Source: RYN-417 sp043745485 (GTDB lineage: Bacteria; Patescibacteriota; Saccharimonadia; Saccharimonadales; JACDBH01). Taken from it: a stretch of DNA of 64,000 nucleotides. Positions 17,812-26,433 of this stretch are shown in pieces. Positions within the stretch are counted from its first letter, which is position 1. Each line of letters opens with the position of its first letter. The position numbers and the translations under genes are program-made. The notes beneath the pieces were generated by a model that saw only the letters and a program-made list of their open reading frames with translations, was not told the origin of the DNA and made no database searches. The stretch spans positions 4,972-68,971 of the forward strand of contig JAYTSU010000021.1 in assembly GCA_043745485.1 (NCBI GenBank). Direction: 5' to 3'.

Positions 17812-17827
17812 ACACTACATGTGGTGT
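17812..17827. promoter_or_regulatory. NrdR-box-like operator
   Basis: ACACTACATGTGGTGT is an imperfect 16-bp palindrome resembling the NrdR consensus ACAC-N8-GTGT. It ends at the putative -10 (TATTTT, 17827-17832) of the following gene and would occupy the promoter spacer. A close relative is at 63918-63933. Confidence 0.45.
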
Positions 17828-17838
17828 ATTTTTAAAGT

Positions 17839-18330
17839 ATGAGCGAAGTTATAACGGGAAAATTCGAAAAACAACCAAAACGAACTCTGAGAGTACCCTT
17901 AAGTATCATTAGCGGTGAGTTAACAGCCGAGCGCTTCACACGATGTGATAGTTTCTTAACGAACGAAGGAGCTCATCAGTTTTATAAGTCTGGAAGACTA
18001 TCGCCAGATGGTGGAATGCAAGTAGGTGTTTTTAGACGAGCACTCCAACACATAAGAATGACACCATCTGAAAGAACATTTTACGAAGGTTGGCGAGACC
18101 AAGGCCGCGAGCAAATATTAAACCTGGCTTTACAAAACCAGCCCGTAAGCGCAGAACGAATCGAAGAATTACGCGTACATGGCGATATTGCCATACATAT
18201 TATGGATACACTAAAGTCACTACAAACTACGCTTTACCCAGAGATTGTTAAAGATATCAACTTGAGAGATATTTCCGAGCGCTCTATGGAGGCTGTCATC
18301 AGAAGTATCCATGGCAGCCAAATAAAATAA
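17839..18330 (+). CDS. Hypothetical cytosolic protein, 163 aa
   Basis: No family recognised. Soluble, helix-rich and rather charged, with no membrane segment or metal motif. It starts 6 bases after a TATTTT element, and there is no Shine-Dalgarno. The promoter carries an NrdR-box-like palindrome and a second perfect palindrome, so it may belong to a nucleotide-metabolism or replication regulon. The neighbours are a glutaredoxin upstream and cobO (adenosylcobalamin) downstream, which also fits a class II ribonucleotide reductase theme. Confidence 0.7.
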   Translation: MSEVITGKFEKQPKRTLRVPLSIISGELTAERFTRCDSFLTNEGAHQFYKSGRLSPDGGMQVGVFRRALQHIRMTPSERTFYEGWRDQGREQILNLALQNQPVSAERIEELRVHGDIAIHIMDTLKSLQTTLYPEIVKDINLRDISERSMEAVIRSIHGSQIK

Positions 18331-18371
18331 TACTGTTATAAGACCAACGAGCACGATATACTATTGCTACT

Positions 18372-18947
18372 ATGGCTTTTGAGGATTTTAAAACAAAAGA
18401 ATCGGTCGTGCTTGTCTATACAGGCGATGGCAAAGGCAAGACATCTGCCAGTGTAGGGCTTATGGCACGCGCCCTTGGCCGCGGCTGGAAAGTAGCTTAC
18501 GTACAGTTCGTTAAAACGTGGGAAACAGGGGAGTCACTGTTTATTACAAAGCTACTAGAATCGAAGGTATTTGAAAATAAACTTGTGTATTTTAGAGGTG
18601 GCAAGGGCTTTTATAATGCTGGTGATATCAGTGCCAAAGACGTAAGTGAACAAGAACATAAAGAGGCTGCACGTAAAACCTACGATTTTGCGCTTTCGTG
18701 CATTACCGACAATTCGTTTGACCTAGTAATCTGCGATGAAATTAATAACTCAGTTCATGATGGTCTGCTACCTATTCAAGACCTCAAGAAACTCATTCAA
18801 TCCCGAGGCCCAAAAACAAGCCTATGCGTCACGGGCCGTAATTTTCCTAAAAGTTTACTGCCCTTAACGGACATCGCAACCGACATGACCAAAATTAAAC
18901 ATCACTTTGATGAAAAGTTTTTGGCTAATAAGGGGATAGACTATTAA
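18372..18947 (+). CDS. cobO: Cob(I)yrinic acid a,c-diamide adenosyltransferase
   Basis: 191 aa CobO/BtuR-type ATP:corrinoid adenosyltransferase. The modified P-loop YTGDGKGKTSAS (about residues 17-28) is diagnostic, with VAYVQFVK, VICDEINNSV and LCVTGRN following. It makes adenosylcobalamin from cob(I)alamin and ATP. No other cobalamin gene is in the window, so it probably works on salvaged corrinoid for a B12-dependent enzyme such as class II ribonucleotide reductase. TATACT (18357-18362) ends 9 bases before the ATG. Its stop codon overlaps the terC start. Confidence 0.93.
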   Translation: MAFEDFKTKESVVLVYTGDGKGKTSASVGLMARALGRGWKVAYVQFVKTWETGESLFITKLLESKVFENKLVYFRGGKGFYNAGDISAKDVSEQEHKEAARKTYDFALSCITDNSFDLVICDEINNSVHDGLLPIQDLKKLIQSRGPKTSLCVTGRNFPKSLLPLTDIATDMTKIKHHFDEKFLANKGIDY

Positions 18948-19944
18948 TATCATAGCCTCAGCCGGGATACAGGATGTTGCGCTCAATATCCATGCTGCCT
19001 GGTGGCACTGGACACTACTTGGAGGTTGGTTCTTATTCTTAATCCTCTTCGACATTTTAGTTATCCACCGCAAAGACCACATACCAACGCTTAAAAGCTC
19101 AGTAAAGCAGAGTTTAGTTTGGATTGGGCTAGGGATTGGATTAGGGCTGGTTATTTTTTCTGCGTATGGCAGTGAAGCCGGCAGCCAATACTTTAGCGGT
19201 TATCTCATCGAAAAATCACTATCCATCGATAACGTATTTGCCTGGTCTGTCATTCTCGCTACTTTCAAGGTCCCGAAGTCATACCAACACAGAGTCCTCT
19301 TTTGGGGTATTTTTGGAGCATTAGTAATGCGCACTATTTTTGTATTTGCGGGCATATCACTCATTAATCACTTTGAGCCAATTTTGCTTGTATTTGGCTT
19401 GCTACTCGGATACAGCGGCTACAAACTGTTAAGAACACGTGAAGAAGATGAGTTTGACCCGAGTAAAAGTAAGTTGTTTACATATGTTAAAAAAATTATC
19501 CCCATTAGTCACAATCTCGATGGCCACAAACTCTTTACTATTGAAAACGGCAAACGAGTTGCCACGATGCTGTTTATAGCGCTTCTGGTGATTGAAGTTA
19601 CTGATGTCATCTTTGCTGTCGATAGTGTCCCGGCCATCTTAGCTATTTCACGCGACCCATTCATAGTACTTGCTAGTAATGCAGCGGCCATTTTAGGTCT
19701 ACGAGCACTGTATTTTGTATTTGAATTTATTAAAGATAAGTTCTGGCTTCTTAACAAAGCTTTAGGGATATTGCTGGTGTTTATCGGCTTTAAAATGTTT
19801 ATAACACCAGAAAGAATTCACGGGCTTAATTGGTTAAATATTCACATAAGTACGAGTATAAGCTTAGCGATTATTGGCATTATTCTGACGAGTGGCATTG
19901 TAGGATCTTTAGCTTATCCTCAAAAAACCACAGAAGCTGAGTAG
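18943..19944 (+). CDS. terC: TerC-family integral membrane protein, non-AUG start
   Basis: 333 aa if read from the AUU at 18943. The frame encodes the full TerC fold: WWHWTLLGGWFLFLILFDILVIHRK, GSEAGSQYFSGYLIEKSLSIDNVF, then QHRVLFWGIFGALVMRTIFVFAG. The first in-frame ATG (19327) would remove about 128 conserved residues, including the EKSLSIDN metal-site motif. No ATG, GTG or TTG exists between the in-frame stop at 18937 and 19327. AAGGGG at 18930-18935 lies 7 bases before AUU, and AUU overlaps the cobO stop (ATTAA). Second conserved site: VTDVIFAVDSVPAI. Probable metal-ion exporter (Mn-like) acting with secreted metalloproteins. Confidence 0.85.
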   Translation: MNIIASAGIQDVALNIHAAWWHWTLLGGWFLFLILFDILVIHRKDHIPTLKSSVKQSLVWIGLGIGLGLVIFSAYGSEAGSQYFSGYLIEKSLSIDNVFAWSVILATFKVPKSYQHRVLFWGIFGALVMRTIFVFAGISLINHFEPILLVFGLLLGYSGYKLLRTREEDEFDPSKSKLFTYVKKIIPISHNLDGHKLFTIENGKRVATMLFIALLVIEVTDVIFAVDSVPAILAISRDPFIVLASNAAAILGLRALYFVFEFIKDKFWLLNKALGILLVFIGFKMFITPERIHGLNWLNIHISTSISLAIIGIILTSGIVGSLAYPQKTTEAE

Positions 19945-19946
19945 CA

Positions 19947-20537
19947 ATGGGTCGGCTACTCACCAGACGTCAACGTAGGAGGCTGCTAGATTTTGGTATC
20001 AGCCTGCTAATTGCTGGAGTAACTATAATTGCTCAAAAGCATGGGTGGCTTAATAAAGCTGCCGCCACCGTAAAGCAGGCACAGCCTGGCACGTATAGGG
20101 TTGTTGAATTTGTAGATGGCGATACTATTTCAGTTGATATGAACGGCACAACCGAAACGCTGCGTTTTATAGGCGTTGACACACCAGAAACGCACGATCC
20201 GAGAAAAGCCGTACAGTGCTTTGGCACAGCCGCAGCTGCGTTTACTAAAAACCTCATCGGTAACAATAATGTTCGACTTGAAAGTGATCCGCTTGGGACA
20301 AACCGTGACCGCTATAACCGCTTACTGCGCTATATATATCTTCCTGACGGTACTTTAGTAAATGCTGAAATCATCAAACAAGGTTACGGCTTTGCATACA
20401 CTGGTTTTCCATTTACTAAATCGGATGAATTTTTAGAAGATCAAAAAGTTGCACGTATTAAAAATAGTGGGTTATGGGGTAGCTGTACCCCTAGTGCTAA
20501 CCAATATGGTGGCTATTCCAGCAATAATGCTGACTAG
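19947..20537 (+). CDS. Membrane-anchored thermonuclease (SNase family)
   Basis: 196 aa. A basic N-terminus and one transmembrane helix (about residues 14-30) are followed by a staphylococcal-nuclease domain. Ca-binding and catalytic residues are visible in VEFVDGDTISV, LRFIGVDTPET and NRDRYNRLLRYI. It should cut extracellular DNA or RNA at the cell surface, a plausible way for a nucleotide-auxotrophic epibiont to scavenge nucleosides. It starts 3 bases after terC, so it belongs to the cobO-terC unit. Confidence 0.9.
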   Translation: MGRLLTRRQRRRLLDFGISLLIAGVTIIAQKHGWLNKAAATVKQAQPGTYRVVEFVDGDTISVDMNGTTETLRFIGVDTPETHDPRKAVQCFGTAAAAFTKNLIGNNNVRLESDPLGTNRDRYNRLLRYIYLPDGTLVNAEIIKQGYGFAYTGFPFTKSDEFLEDQKVARIKNSGLWGSCTPSANQYGGYSSNNAD

Positions 20538-21319
20538 TGGTTTTTAAGCTTCCAGATAAAACGATCAATAGCCATCGGTACAAAAAGCAGTACCATGGTA
20601 TACCAGAGGATGAAGAAAAAAAGAGTTTTTATAACATTATTATAAAGTCTAAAAGTCCGTACGGCACGAAACTGATAGGCAAGTTGTGGGAGCAATGGGC
20701 GATGTGCTGCCCGAAATGAACAACCAATGGTAATACCTTTAAGATGCTTTACTTGGCCTATACGAGCCATTAGAAATGACATTTCGTAATCTTCCCATAT
20801 GTCTACCCGGTAAGACATTTTAGCTTTGATTTTGTTCCATGAGGAACCCCTAAATGCAGTGTTCGCACCCCAAAGCATGACATGGCCACTCACAAACCGG
20901 CTTACTCCTGCATGATAAAAACGAAAAACCGTGCTTGACGTCCGCTTAAGTGGTGAATCATACGGTATACCGTCACCCGTTAGTGCCACAACATTTTTAT
21001 CTTGAGCAAAAGAATTAATGATATCTTTAACCCAGTTAGCTGGCAGTATAGTGTCCGCGTCAATTCGTCCAAATATATCTCCCTTCGCCTCATTAAAACC
21101 AGTAGCTTGGGCATAGGTTTGGCCTTGGCGCTTTTCTTGCATGACTTTGACAAAAGGATATGAGCGAGCAATTGATTTTGTCGAGTCCACTGAGTTGTTA
21201 TCGACCACTATCACTTCTGTTGGCATTATCGACTGAGCAGCAATTGAATTAAGACACAACTTAAGATAGTTTTCTTCGTTGTAAACTGGTATAACTATTG
21301 ATAGCGTTAGCATTTTCAT
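20534..21319 (-). CDS. Family 2 glycosyltransferase, membrane-bound
   Basis: 261 aa from the ATG at 21319 (MKMLTLSIVIPVYNEE); upstream codons are antisense to the next gene. GT-A fold motifs: VIPVYNEE, VVDNNSVDST, GRIDADTILP (DxD metal site) and WEDYEMSFL. Two hydrophobic helices at the C-terminus anchor it. It transfers a sugar from a nucleotide sugar to a lipid or glycan; the acceptor is unknown. It overlaps the end of the nuclease gene by 4 bases. Confidence 0.88.
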   Translation of the reverse strand: MKMLTLSIVIPVYNEENYLKLCLNSIAAQSIMPTEVIVVDNNSVDSTKSIARSYPFVKVMQEKRQGQTYAQATGFNEAKGDIFGRIDADTILPANWVKDIINSFAQDKNVVALTGDGIPYDSPLKRTSSTVFRFYHAGVSRFVSGHVMLWGANTAFRGSSWNKIKAKMSYRVDIWEDYEMSFLMARIGQVKHLKGITIGCSFRAAHRPLLPQLAYQFRAVRTFRLYNNVIKTLFFFILWYTMVLLFVPMAIDRFIWKLKNH

Positions 21320-21330
21320 TGTAGTCCGTT

Positions 21331-21338
21331 TGATACTA
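21331..21338. promoter_or_regulatory. Overlapping divergent -10 boxes, glycosyltransferase / glycosidase
   Basis: TGATACTA reads GATACT toward the plus-strand ATG at 21348 (10 bases away) and TAGTATC toward the minus-strand ATG at 21319 (about 11-13 bases away). Start codons are 28 bases apart. Confidence 0.4.
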
Positions 21339-21347
21339 CCACGCCTT

Positions 21348-22511
21348 ATGAAAAAAATACCCAACAAAAAACCACGAAGAACAACAAGGAACATGGGCTT
21401 CTGGCAGCAAGCCTGGGGTCGCTTTACGGATTGGACCGTACAATATCATTTTTGGAAACGACTCGCTTATGGCTTTGTTGCGCTGATTCTGCTTGCGGTA
21501 GGGTCAATGTATGGCATAGCACAGTGGTACATAAGCAGCAATTCAAACAAACCGCTTATAGTTGGTGCAACCTTTGTCCCGGATTACGCCCGCTATTTTG
21601 GACTTGATCCAAAAACAACCTTTAACGCAATGATTAACGACCTTGGTGTTAAGCAAGTGCGTCTAGTGAGTTACTGGGATACTATTGAGCTTGCTCCGGG
21701 AACTTACAAGTTTGATGAACTCGACTGGCAGTTTAAGATGGCCGAAGAATCGGGGGTAAAGGTCTCACTTGCTGTTGGGCTGCGTCAACCGCGTTGGCCT
21801 GAATGTCATGAACCAGCATGGGCAACTAAATTAGTAGAAAAGACTTGGGAGCAGCCATTGTATGACTACATGAGTGCTGTCGTAAACCGATATAAAAACA
21901 GCCCAGCGCTGGACAGTTACCAGTTAGAAAACGAATATTTCTTGAAAGTATTTGGCATCTGTACCAACTTTGACCGTGACCGTCTGGTTCATGAATTTAA
22001 TCTTGTTAAAACGCTTGACCCAAAACACACACTTGTTGTGAGCATGAGCAATAACGCCATCGGCACACCGATAGGTGAACCGACACCCGATCAATGGTCA
22101 ATTTCAATCTACAAGCGAGTCTGGGATAAGACCATTACAAAGCGCTACTTTGAATACCCAATCCCGGCGTGGTACTACGCTTTTAGGGCCGGATTTACGA
22201 AGATTACACGTGGTCACGATGCATTTATTCATGAGCTGCAAACTGAGCCCTGGACGCCCGATGGCTTTGACGGCATCACGAGCACCCCTCTTGCTGAGCA
22301 AGATAAGTCTATGAATGCCGAAATACTAACAAACCGAATTGAGTATGGTCGTGCAACAGGTATGAAAACTATGTATCTATGGGGCGTAGAATGGTGGTAC
22401 TGGCGTATGACCGTTAAGAACGACCCGAGCATTTGGAATGCCGGCAAGGCAGGGGTTGAGAGTGTCAACTCATCTAATCAAAAGTTGTTAGAAAATTTAG
22501 TTAAAAAATAG
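21348..22511 (+). CDS. Membrane-anchored glycoside-hydrolase-like TIM barrel protein
   Basis: 387 aa from ATG 21348; a TTG 18 bases upstream is possible but lies in the -10 region. One transmembrane helix (about residues 38-60) anchors an outside domain similar to clan A glycosidases (GH5/GH42-like). QVRLVSYWDTIE is an early strand, QLENEYF (about residues 192-197) holds the Asn-Glu acid/base pair, and HELQTEPW (about 293-300) is a candidate nucleophile strand. Substrate unknown. Divergent from a glycosyltransferase, so the two may act on the same surface glycan. Confidence 0.75.
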   Translation: MKKIPNKKPRRTTRNMGFWQQAWGRFTDWTVQYHFWKRLAYGFVALILLAVGSMYGIAQWYISSNSNKPLIVGATFVPDYARYFGLDPKTTFNAMINDLGVKQVRLVSYWDTIELAPGTYKFDELDWQFKMAEESGVKVSLAVGLRQPRWPECHEPAWATKLVEKTWEQPLYDYMSAVVNRYKNSPALDSYQLENEYFLKVFGICTNFDRDRLVHEFNLVKTLDPKHTLVVSMSNNAIGTPIGEPTPDQWSISIYKRVWDKTITKRYFEYPIPAWYYAFRAGFTKITRGHDAFIHELQTEPWTPDGFDGITSTPLAEQDKSMNAEILTNRIEYGRATGMKTMYLWGVEWWYWRMTVKNDPSIWNAGKAGVESVNSSNQKLLENLVKK

Positions 22512-22512
22512 C

Positions 22513-23499
22513 CTAAGCCTTTAATGACTGTAGTACAATCGCATTTGAAAGAGCAAGATCATTACCGAGTGCATGGGTCTGTCCATTCATACGTATTATC
22601 TTTACACGCTTAATACCTGCAAATATCGTATATTCATCGACTATATGTAAAACCAACTCATCTATAGCTAGCTCGCTGTGCGTGCCCCACGCAAAAGTCG
22701 TCTTCATATCAATTTGTTCTTTCAAACCTGCTATGGCATGTTCTTCAAACTTACCCCTTGCAAGACCACGAGAAACTGCAATATTGGTAAGCCGTAACAA
22801 GCCTTTAATATAATCGTTAGCGCCGACACCATCTGTGCGGGCTTCAATAAAAGTAGGTAGCTCATTTGCAACAACATATTCCTTCATTGGTGGTTCTGAT
22901 GATTTAAAATCTAATCCAAGTTTTAGGACATTACGTTTTTTGACTGATGCAGGTTCAATATATACGGTATCAGTAACTTTATGCGTACCATTACTTGCGA
23001 GACTCGCAGCTAATTCGGCTCCGTAAGAGTTACCGACATTGATAACTGTTTCTATATTTTCTTTATCTAAATAACTAACAAGGGGATCAATAACAGGTTT
23101 AAAGTTGCCACCTGCAACCGCATGGCGTTGCTTGTAAGTTAGGCCTCCGTCTTTAAATTCACCACCGCTCGGATGTCCCATGGCAATGATGCGGCTGTTT
23201 GGCTTCACGTAGGCTAGACTGGCGAGCTGATATCGTTGATTCATATCTGTTGGATTAGCCATAGGCAGATGTACGACAATAGTTTGCGCAGGGTCTTCTT
23301 CATCACGTGGTCTAATATCAAGTATCTGGCGCTGGGAGTAACCTTCTAAAGCATACGGTTGTGGGTTATTTGCTCCGACTACATCTAGAAAATTTGCGTA
23401 AGAGCTAAAAGCAGCTTGGCGATTCATAGCTTCACTTACTTGTTCTACAACAGCACTATCAAAATGATAATACTGAGTTAAACGTTCTGCTGTATTCAT
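22513..23499 (-). CDS. Alpha/beta hydrolase-fold protein
   Basis: 328 aa. The nucleophile elbow GNSYGAE (Gly-x-Ser-x-Gly) is near residue 157, and a late His in NGQTHALGND (about residue 310) completes a likely triad. IVVHLPMANPTD and IAMGHPSGGE fit earlier strands and an oxyanion region. No signal peptide, so cytosolic. Substrate cannot be given. The TATAAT -10 ends 6 bases before the ATG, and its -35 (TTGACA) is the same segment used by smpB in the other direction. Confidence 0.75.
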   Translation of the reverse strand: MNTAERLTQYYHFDSAVVEQVSEAMNRQAAFSSYANFLDVVGANNPQPYALEGYSQRQILDIRPRDEEDPAQTIVVHLPMANPTDMNQRYQLASLAYVKPNSRIIAMGHPSGGEFKDGGLTYKQRHAVAGGNFKPVIDPLVSYLDKENIETVINVGNSYGAELAASLASNGTHKVTDTVYIEPASVKKRNVLKLGLDFKSSEPPMKEYVVANELPTFIEARTDGVGANDYIKGLLRLTNIAVSRGLARGKFEEHAIAGLKEQIDMKTTFAWGTHSELAIDELVLHIVDEYTIFAGIKRVKIIRMNGQTHALGNDLALSNAIVLQSLKA

Positions 23500-23505
23500 G
23501 TAGTA

Positions 23506-23557
23506 ATTATAGCATATTTATACCACTGTTGTCAATGCTTGTGCTTTAAGCTATACT
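23506..23557. promoter_or_regulatory. Back-to-back promoters sharing one -35 segment
   Basis: Plus: TTGTCA 23529-23534, 17-base spacer, TATACT 23552-23557, 9 bases to the smpB ATG. Minus: TTGACA (plus 23530-23535), 18-base spacer, TATAAT (plus 23506-23511), 6 bases to the hydrolase ATG. TTGTCAA serves as -35 on both strands, so only one polymerase can occupy it at a time. Confidence 0.75.
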
Positions 23558-23566
23558 ACATCTGTT

Positions 23567-24025
23567 ATGAAGAAGAAAAAGCAATCGAGCGGAACAATCC
23601 AGAACAAGCGGGCGTTTTTTGACTATACCATCAAAGACCCGCTTATTGCTGGCATATCCTTAACAGGACCCGAAGTACGGAGCATACGTAGCGCTCACGC
23701 CAGCCTTGTTGGCGCCTTCGTGACTATCAAAGATGGGGAAGCGTACCTTTTAAATGCTCAGGTAATGCCCATGAAGACCAATGCTGCTCATCTGCCATCT
23801 GAGATGCAGATTCGTACCCGCAAGTTGCTTCTAAAAAAGCGTCAACTCGACGATTTGGCTGAAGCCAAACAGCAAGGGTACACCATTATCCCTTTAAAAA
23901 TCCTAACAAAAGGTCGATTCATTAAGGTTGAAATAGCCCTCGCTAAAGGTAAGAAACAGTACGACAAGCGCGAAGTTATCAAAAAGCGTGATTCAGAGCG
24001 TGATGCCGCGCGCAGTTTACGGTAA
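23567..24025 (+). CDS. smpB: SsrA-binding protein SmpB
   Basis: 152 aa beta-barrel protein with NKRAFFDY, SLTGPEVRSIRS, LVGAFVTIKDGEAYLLNAQV and KGKKQYDKREVIKKRDSERD, the standard SmpB blocks. It binds tmRNA and brings it to stalled ribosomes. The matching tmRNA gene was not found in this window. Leaderless-type start with TATACT 9 bases before ATG. Confidence 0.97.
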   Translation: MKKKKQSSGTIQNKRAFFDYTIKDPLIAGISLTGPEVRSIRSAHASLVGAFVTIKDGEAYLLNAQVMPMKTNAAHLPSEMQIRTRKLLLKKRQLDDLAEAKQQGYTIIPLKILTKGRFIKVEIALAKGKKQYDKREVIKKRDSERDAARSLR

Positions 24026-24027
24026 TT

Positions 24028-24735
24028 CTAAGATATTAACGTGCCGATTTTTTCACCTGTGGTGATCTTCTGCAGATTATCTGGGAGCATCATGTCAAAG
24101 ACAATTACCTTCACATTATGTTCTGCTGCTAGGCCAAGCGCTGCGCGGTCCATGACTTTAATATCGATATTTTCTATTGCTTCTTGCAGTGACATCTTGT
24201 CTAACTTAACAGCGTCTTTAAATTTGGTAGGATCTTTGTCATAAACGCCATCAACTTTTGATGCTTTAAGCGTTAGCTCACAGTCCAACTCAAGTGCCAT
24301 CATGACTGCTGCTGTGTCGTGTGTGACATACGGCCGGCCACTGCCACCAGCAATAATCAAAACGCGCCCGTGACTCAAATGTTTTTCGGCCAGTCTGTAT
24401 GAGTATGATTCAGCAATTTGTTCGGCAAAAAGGTTGCTCACACAACGAGTCTCAATACCTTCAGACTCAAAAATATCAGTCAATGCCATGGCATTCATAA
24501 GTCCAGACAGCATCCCCATTTGGTCAGCAGTTACGCGCCGAATTCCATGCCCCGCGACTTCAGAACCGCGCACCATGTTGCCCCCACCAGCAATAATAAC
24601 TATTTCACAACCTTGCTTGGTTACTTTTTTTATTTCGGCAGCTAAATATCGCGCCACCTCTGGGTCAATCCCAAATCCGTGCTTACCGGCAAGCTGTTCA
24701 CCCGAAAGTTTCAAGAGTATACGTTTGTAAGCCAT
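24028..24735 (-). CDS. pyrH: UMP kinase
   Basis: 235 aa from the ATG at 24735 (MAYKRILLKLSGEQLAG). An extra 11 codons to 24768 are not conserved in the family. Amino-acid-kinase fold motifs: LKLSGE, VIIAGGGNMVRG, ADQMGMLSGLMNA, ILIAGGSGRPYVTHDTAA and SKVDGVYDKDP. It phosphorylates UMP to UDP. Converges with smpB, with 2 bases between the stops. Confidence 0.96.
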   Translation of the reverse strand: MAYKRILLKLSGEQLAGKHGFGIDPEVARYLAAEIKKVTKQGCEIVIIAGGGNMVRGSEVAGHGIRRVTADQMGMLSGLMNAMALTDIFESEGIETRCVSNLFAEQIAESYSYRLAEKHLSHGRVLIIAGGSGRPYVTHDTAAVMMALELDCELTLKASKVDGVYDKDPTKFKDAVKLDKMSLQEAIENIDIKVMDRAALGLAAEHNVKVIVFDMMLPDNLQKITTGEKIGTLIS

Positions 24736-24791
24736 TGCAGGATAGCGTACCAGATAGGACACGATCACGCAAAATGACTTATACTACATGC

Positions 24792-25604
24792 ATGAAAATA
24801 TACTCATGGAATGTTAATGGCATTAGGGCAGTGTGGTCCAAGGGACTGTTTCAAAAATTCATTGAAGAAGAGCAGCCTGACATTATCTGTTTGCAAGAGA
24901 CCAAGTCCATGCAAGAACAAGCAGAAGTAGACCTACCTGGATATACAGAATACTGGAACTCGGCACAGAAAAAGGGCTACAGCGGCACGGCGATTTTTAC
25001 AAAAACTAAGGCGCTAAGTGTTGACTATGGACTGCCGATTAAAATAGATAAGCAATTTGGTCTAGAAGAAGACACCTACGGCGAAAAAACAGGCAAGCCA
25101 AATAAAGAAGGGCGCATAACAACTGCAGAGTTCGACGATTTCTACTTAGTTACTGTCTATACGCCTAATAGTAAAGGTGATCTATCGCGTTTGAGTTTAC
25201 GTCACAAAAGTTGGGATCCAGCGTTTTTGACCTATTGCAAAATTCTTGAGCAGCATAAACCAGTTATATTTTGCGGTGACCTAAACGTTGCACACACCGA
25301 AGACGACCTCGCCAACCCCAAGGCCAATGTCGGCAAGCATGGTTTTACTGACGAAGAACGTGAAGGTTTTCAGAAATTTATAGATGCGGGGTTTATTGAC
25401 ACCTTCCGTATGTTCACGCCTGAAGGAAATGGACATTATACTTGGTGGACGCATTGGGCAAACGCCCGTGCACGCAACGTCGGATGGCGGATTGATTATT
25501 TCTTGGTTTCAGAATCTCTAAAAAACAAAGTCGTTAACGCCGAAATTCATAGCAAAATTATGGGCTCTGACCACTGTCCAGTAAGCATCGAACTCAATGC
25601 CTAA
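24792..25604 (+). CDS. xth: Exodeoxyribonuclease III / AP endonuclease
   Basis: 270 aa from ATG 24792 (MKIYSWNVNGIRA, the family N-terminus). The frame opens 19 codons earlier, but TATACT at 24780-24785 ends 6 bases before this ATG, so transcription would begin at or beside it. Catalytic and metal residues are visible in WNVNG, CLQETK, CGDLNVAH, WRIDYFL and GSDHCPV. Base-excision repair nuclease. Confidence 0.96.
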   Translation: MKIYSWNVNGIRAVWSKGLFQKFIEEEQPDIICLQETKSMQEQAEVDLPGYTEYWNSAQKKGYSGTAIFTKTKALSVDYGLPIKIDKQFGLEEDTYGEKTGKPNKEGRITTAEFDDFYLVTVYTPNSKGDLSRLSLRHKSWDPAFLTYCKILEQHKPVIFCGDLNVAHTEDDLANPKANVGKHGFTDEEREGFQKFIDAGFIDTFRMFTPEGNGHYTWWTHWANARARNVGWRIDYFLVSESLKNKVVNAEIHSKIMGSDHCPVSIELNA

Positions 25605-25730
25605 GCATGCAATCAAAAACAAAATAGTCGTAGCTGCCATCAATCGACATATGAATTTTGAACGTGATTCAAAGAATATAGATACAGCAAGAAAAAAAGT
25701 TAATGGTCCTGCTTATTTCAGATGTACTTA

Positions 25731-26426
25731 CTACAATGCTCGTTCGGCAGTCCGAAGTGCAATTTTTCTGGTAGGACGGATGGAAAGCAGGCTAACGGCT
25801 ATGGCTGCGATGCCTCTCATGCCTGCGTTTATGCGAGCCTTGCGTTTTTCTTCTCGTGGCATTGCTAGGTTATATGTGGAGGTCATTGCTGACTCAGACA
25901 AAAACGCGAGGCCTACCGCTTTTGCACCTAATGAAAGACCGCGCTTACGGCTACCATAAAGACCCTCAGCTATAGCAACACGACCAGTCATATTAATACG
26001 ATACTGATCGATGGTTCCACCGTGTTCTCGCTCGTGCTCTTTGATATTTTCAAGACCTTTACCAAGATAGTCCAGCCCTTTTTCAGCTAAACTTATGTGC
26101 TCCTCACCGGCGCGCTCCAACTGAACTGCAGATCGCAGTGCAATACCGCCGACATACATAGCGCTTGCAGCCCGTTCACGTAATGCACCGGGCTCTTTAG
26201 CTATAACAGCATCATCGTGAAATAGGTAAGCTTCTTGAGCCCAATGACCTGAATTAGTAGTATCACCAAGGCGGTCAAACGAAGCGCCAACATCTCTTGA
26301 AGCGCGCCCTTGTTCACTAAGAGTATCAGCAACACCGAGAGCCTTAAACCGTAAAACTAGAGCTGTCTGATATTCTTGATTTAGGTGTGCACTTTGGGCA
26401 GAACGCATTAAGTCTTCGAAATTCAT
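25731..26426 (-). CDS. Hypothetical helical (TPR-like) protein
   Basis: 231 aa, unrecognised. Sequence is almost all helix with Ala-rich pairs (LNQEYQTALVLRFKALGVAD; DVGASFDRLGDTTNSGHWAQEAYLFHD), the pattern of tetratricopeptide-like repeats. The C-terminal 60 residues are basic and hydrophobic. An extended -10 (TGGTATAAT) ends 7 bases before the ATG within a 22-bp element repeated elsewhere in the window. The 126 bases between this gene and xth show nothing recognisable. Confidence 0.65.
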   Translation of the reverse strand: MNFEDLMRSAQSAHLNQEYQTALVLRFKALGVADTLSEQGRASRDVGASFDRLGDTTNSGHWAQEAYLFHDDAVIAKEPGALRERAASAMYVGGIALRSAVQLERAGEEHISLAEKGLDYLGKGLENIKEHEREHGGTIDQYRINMTGRVAIAEGLYGSRKRGLSLGAKAVGLAFLSESAMTSTYNLAMPREEKRKARINAGMRGIAAIAVSLLSIRPTRKIALRTAERAL

Positions 26427-26433
26427 ATGTACT

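Noticed and set aside
24736..24791. Longer starts for pyrH (24768) and xth (24735)
   Set aside because: Both would overlap each other; family N-termini and the -10 position support the shorter forms.
25597..25959. 120-codon plus-strand frame after xth
   Set aside because: Most of it is antisense to the 231-aa gene, it overlaps the xth end, and the sequence is low in recognisable structure.
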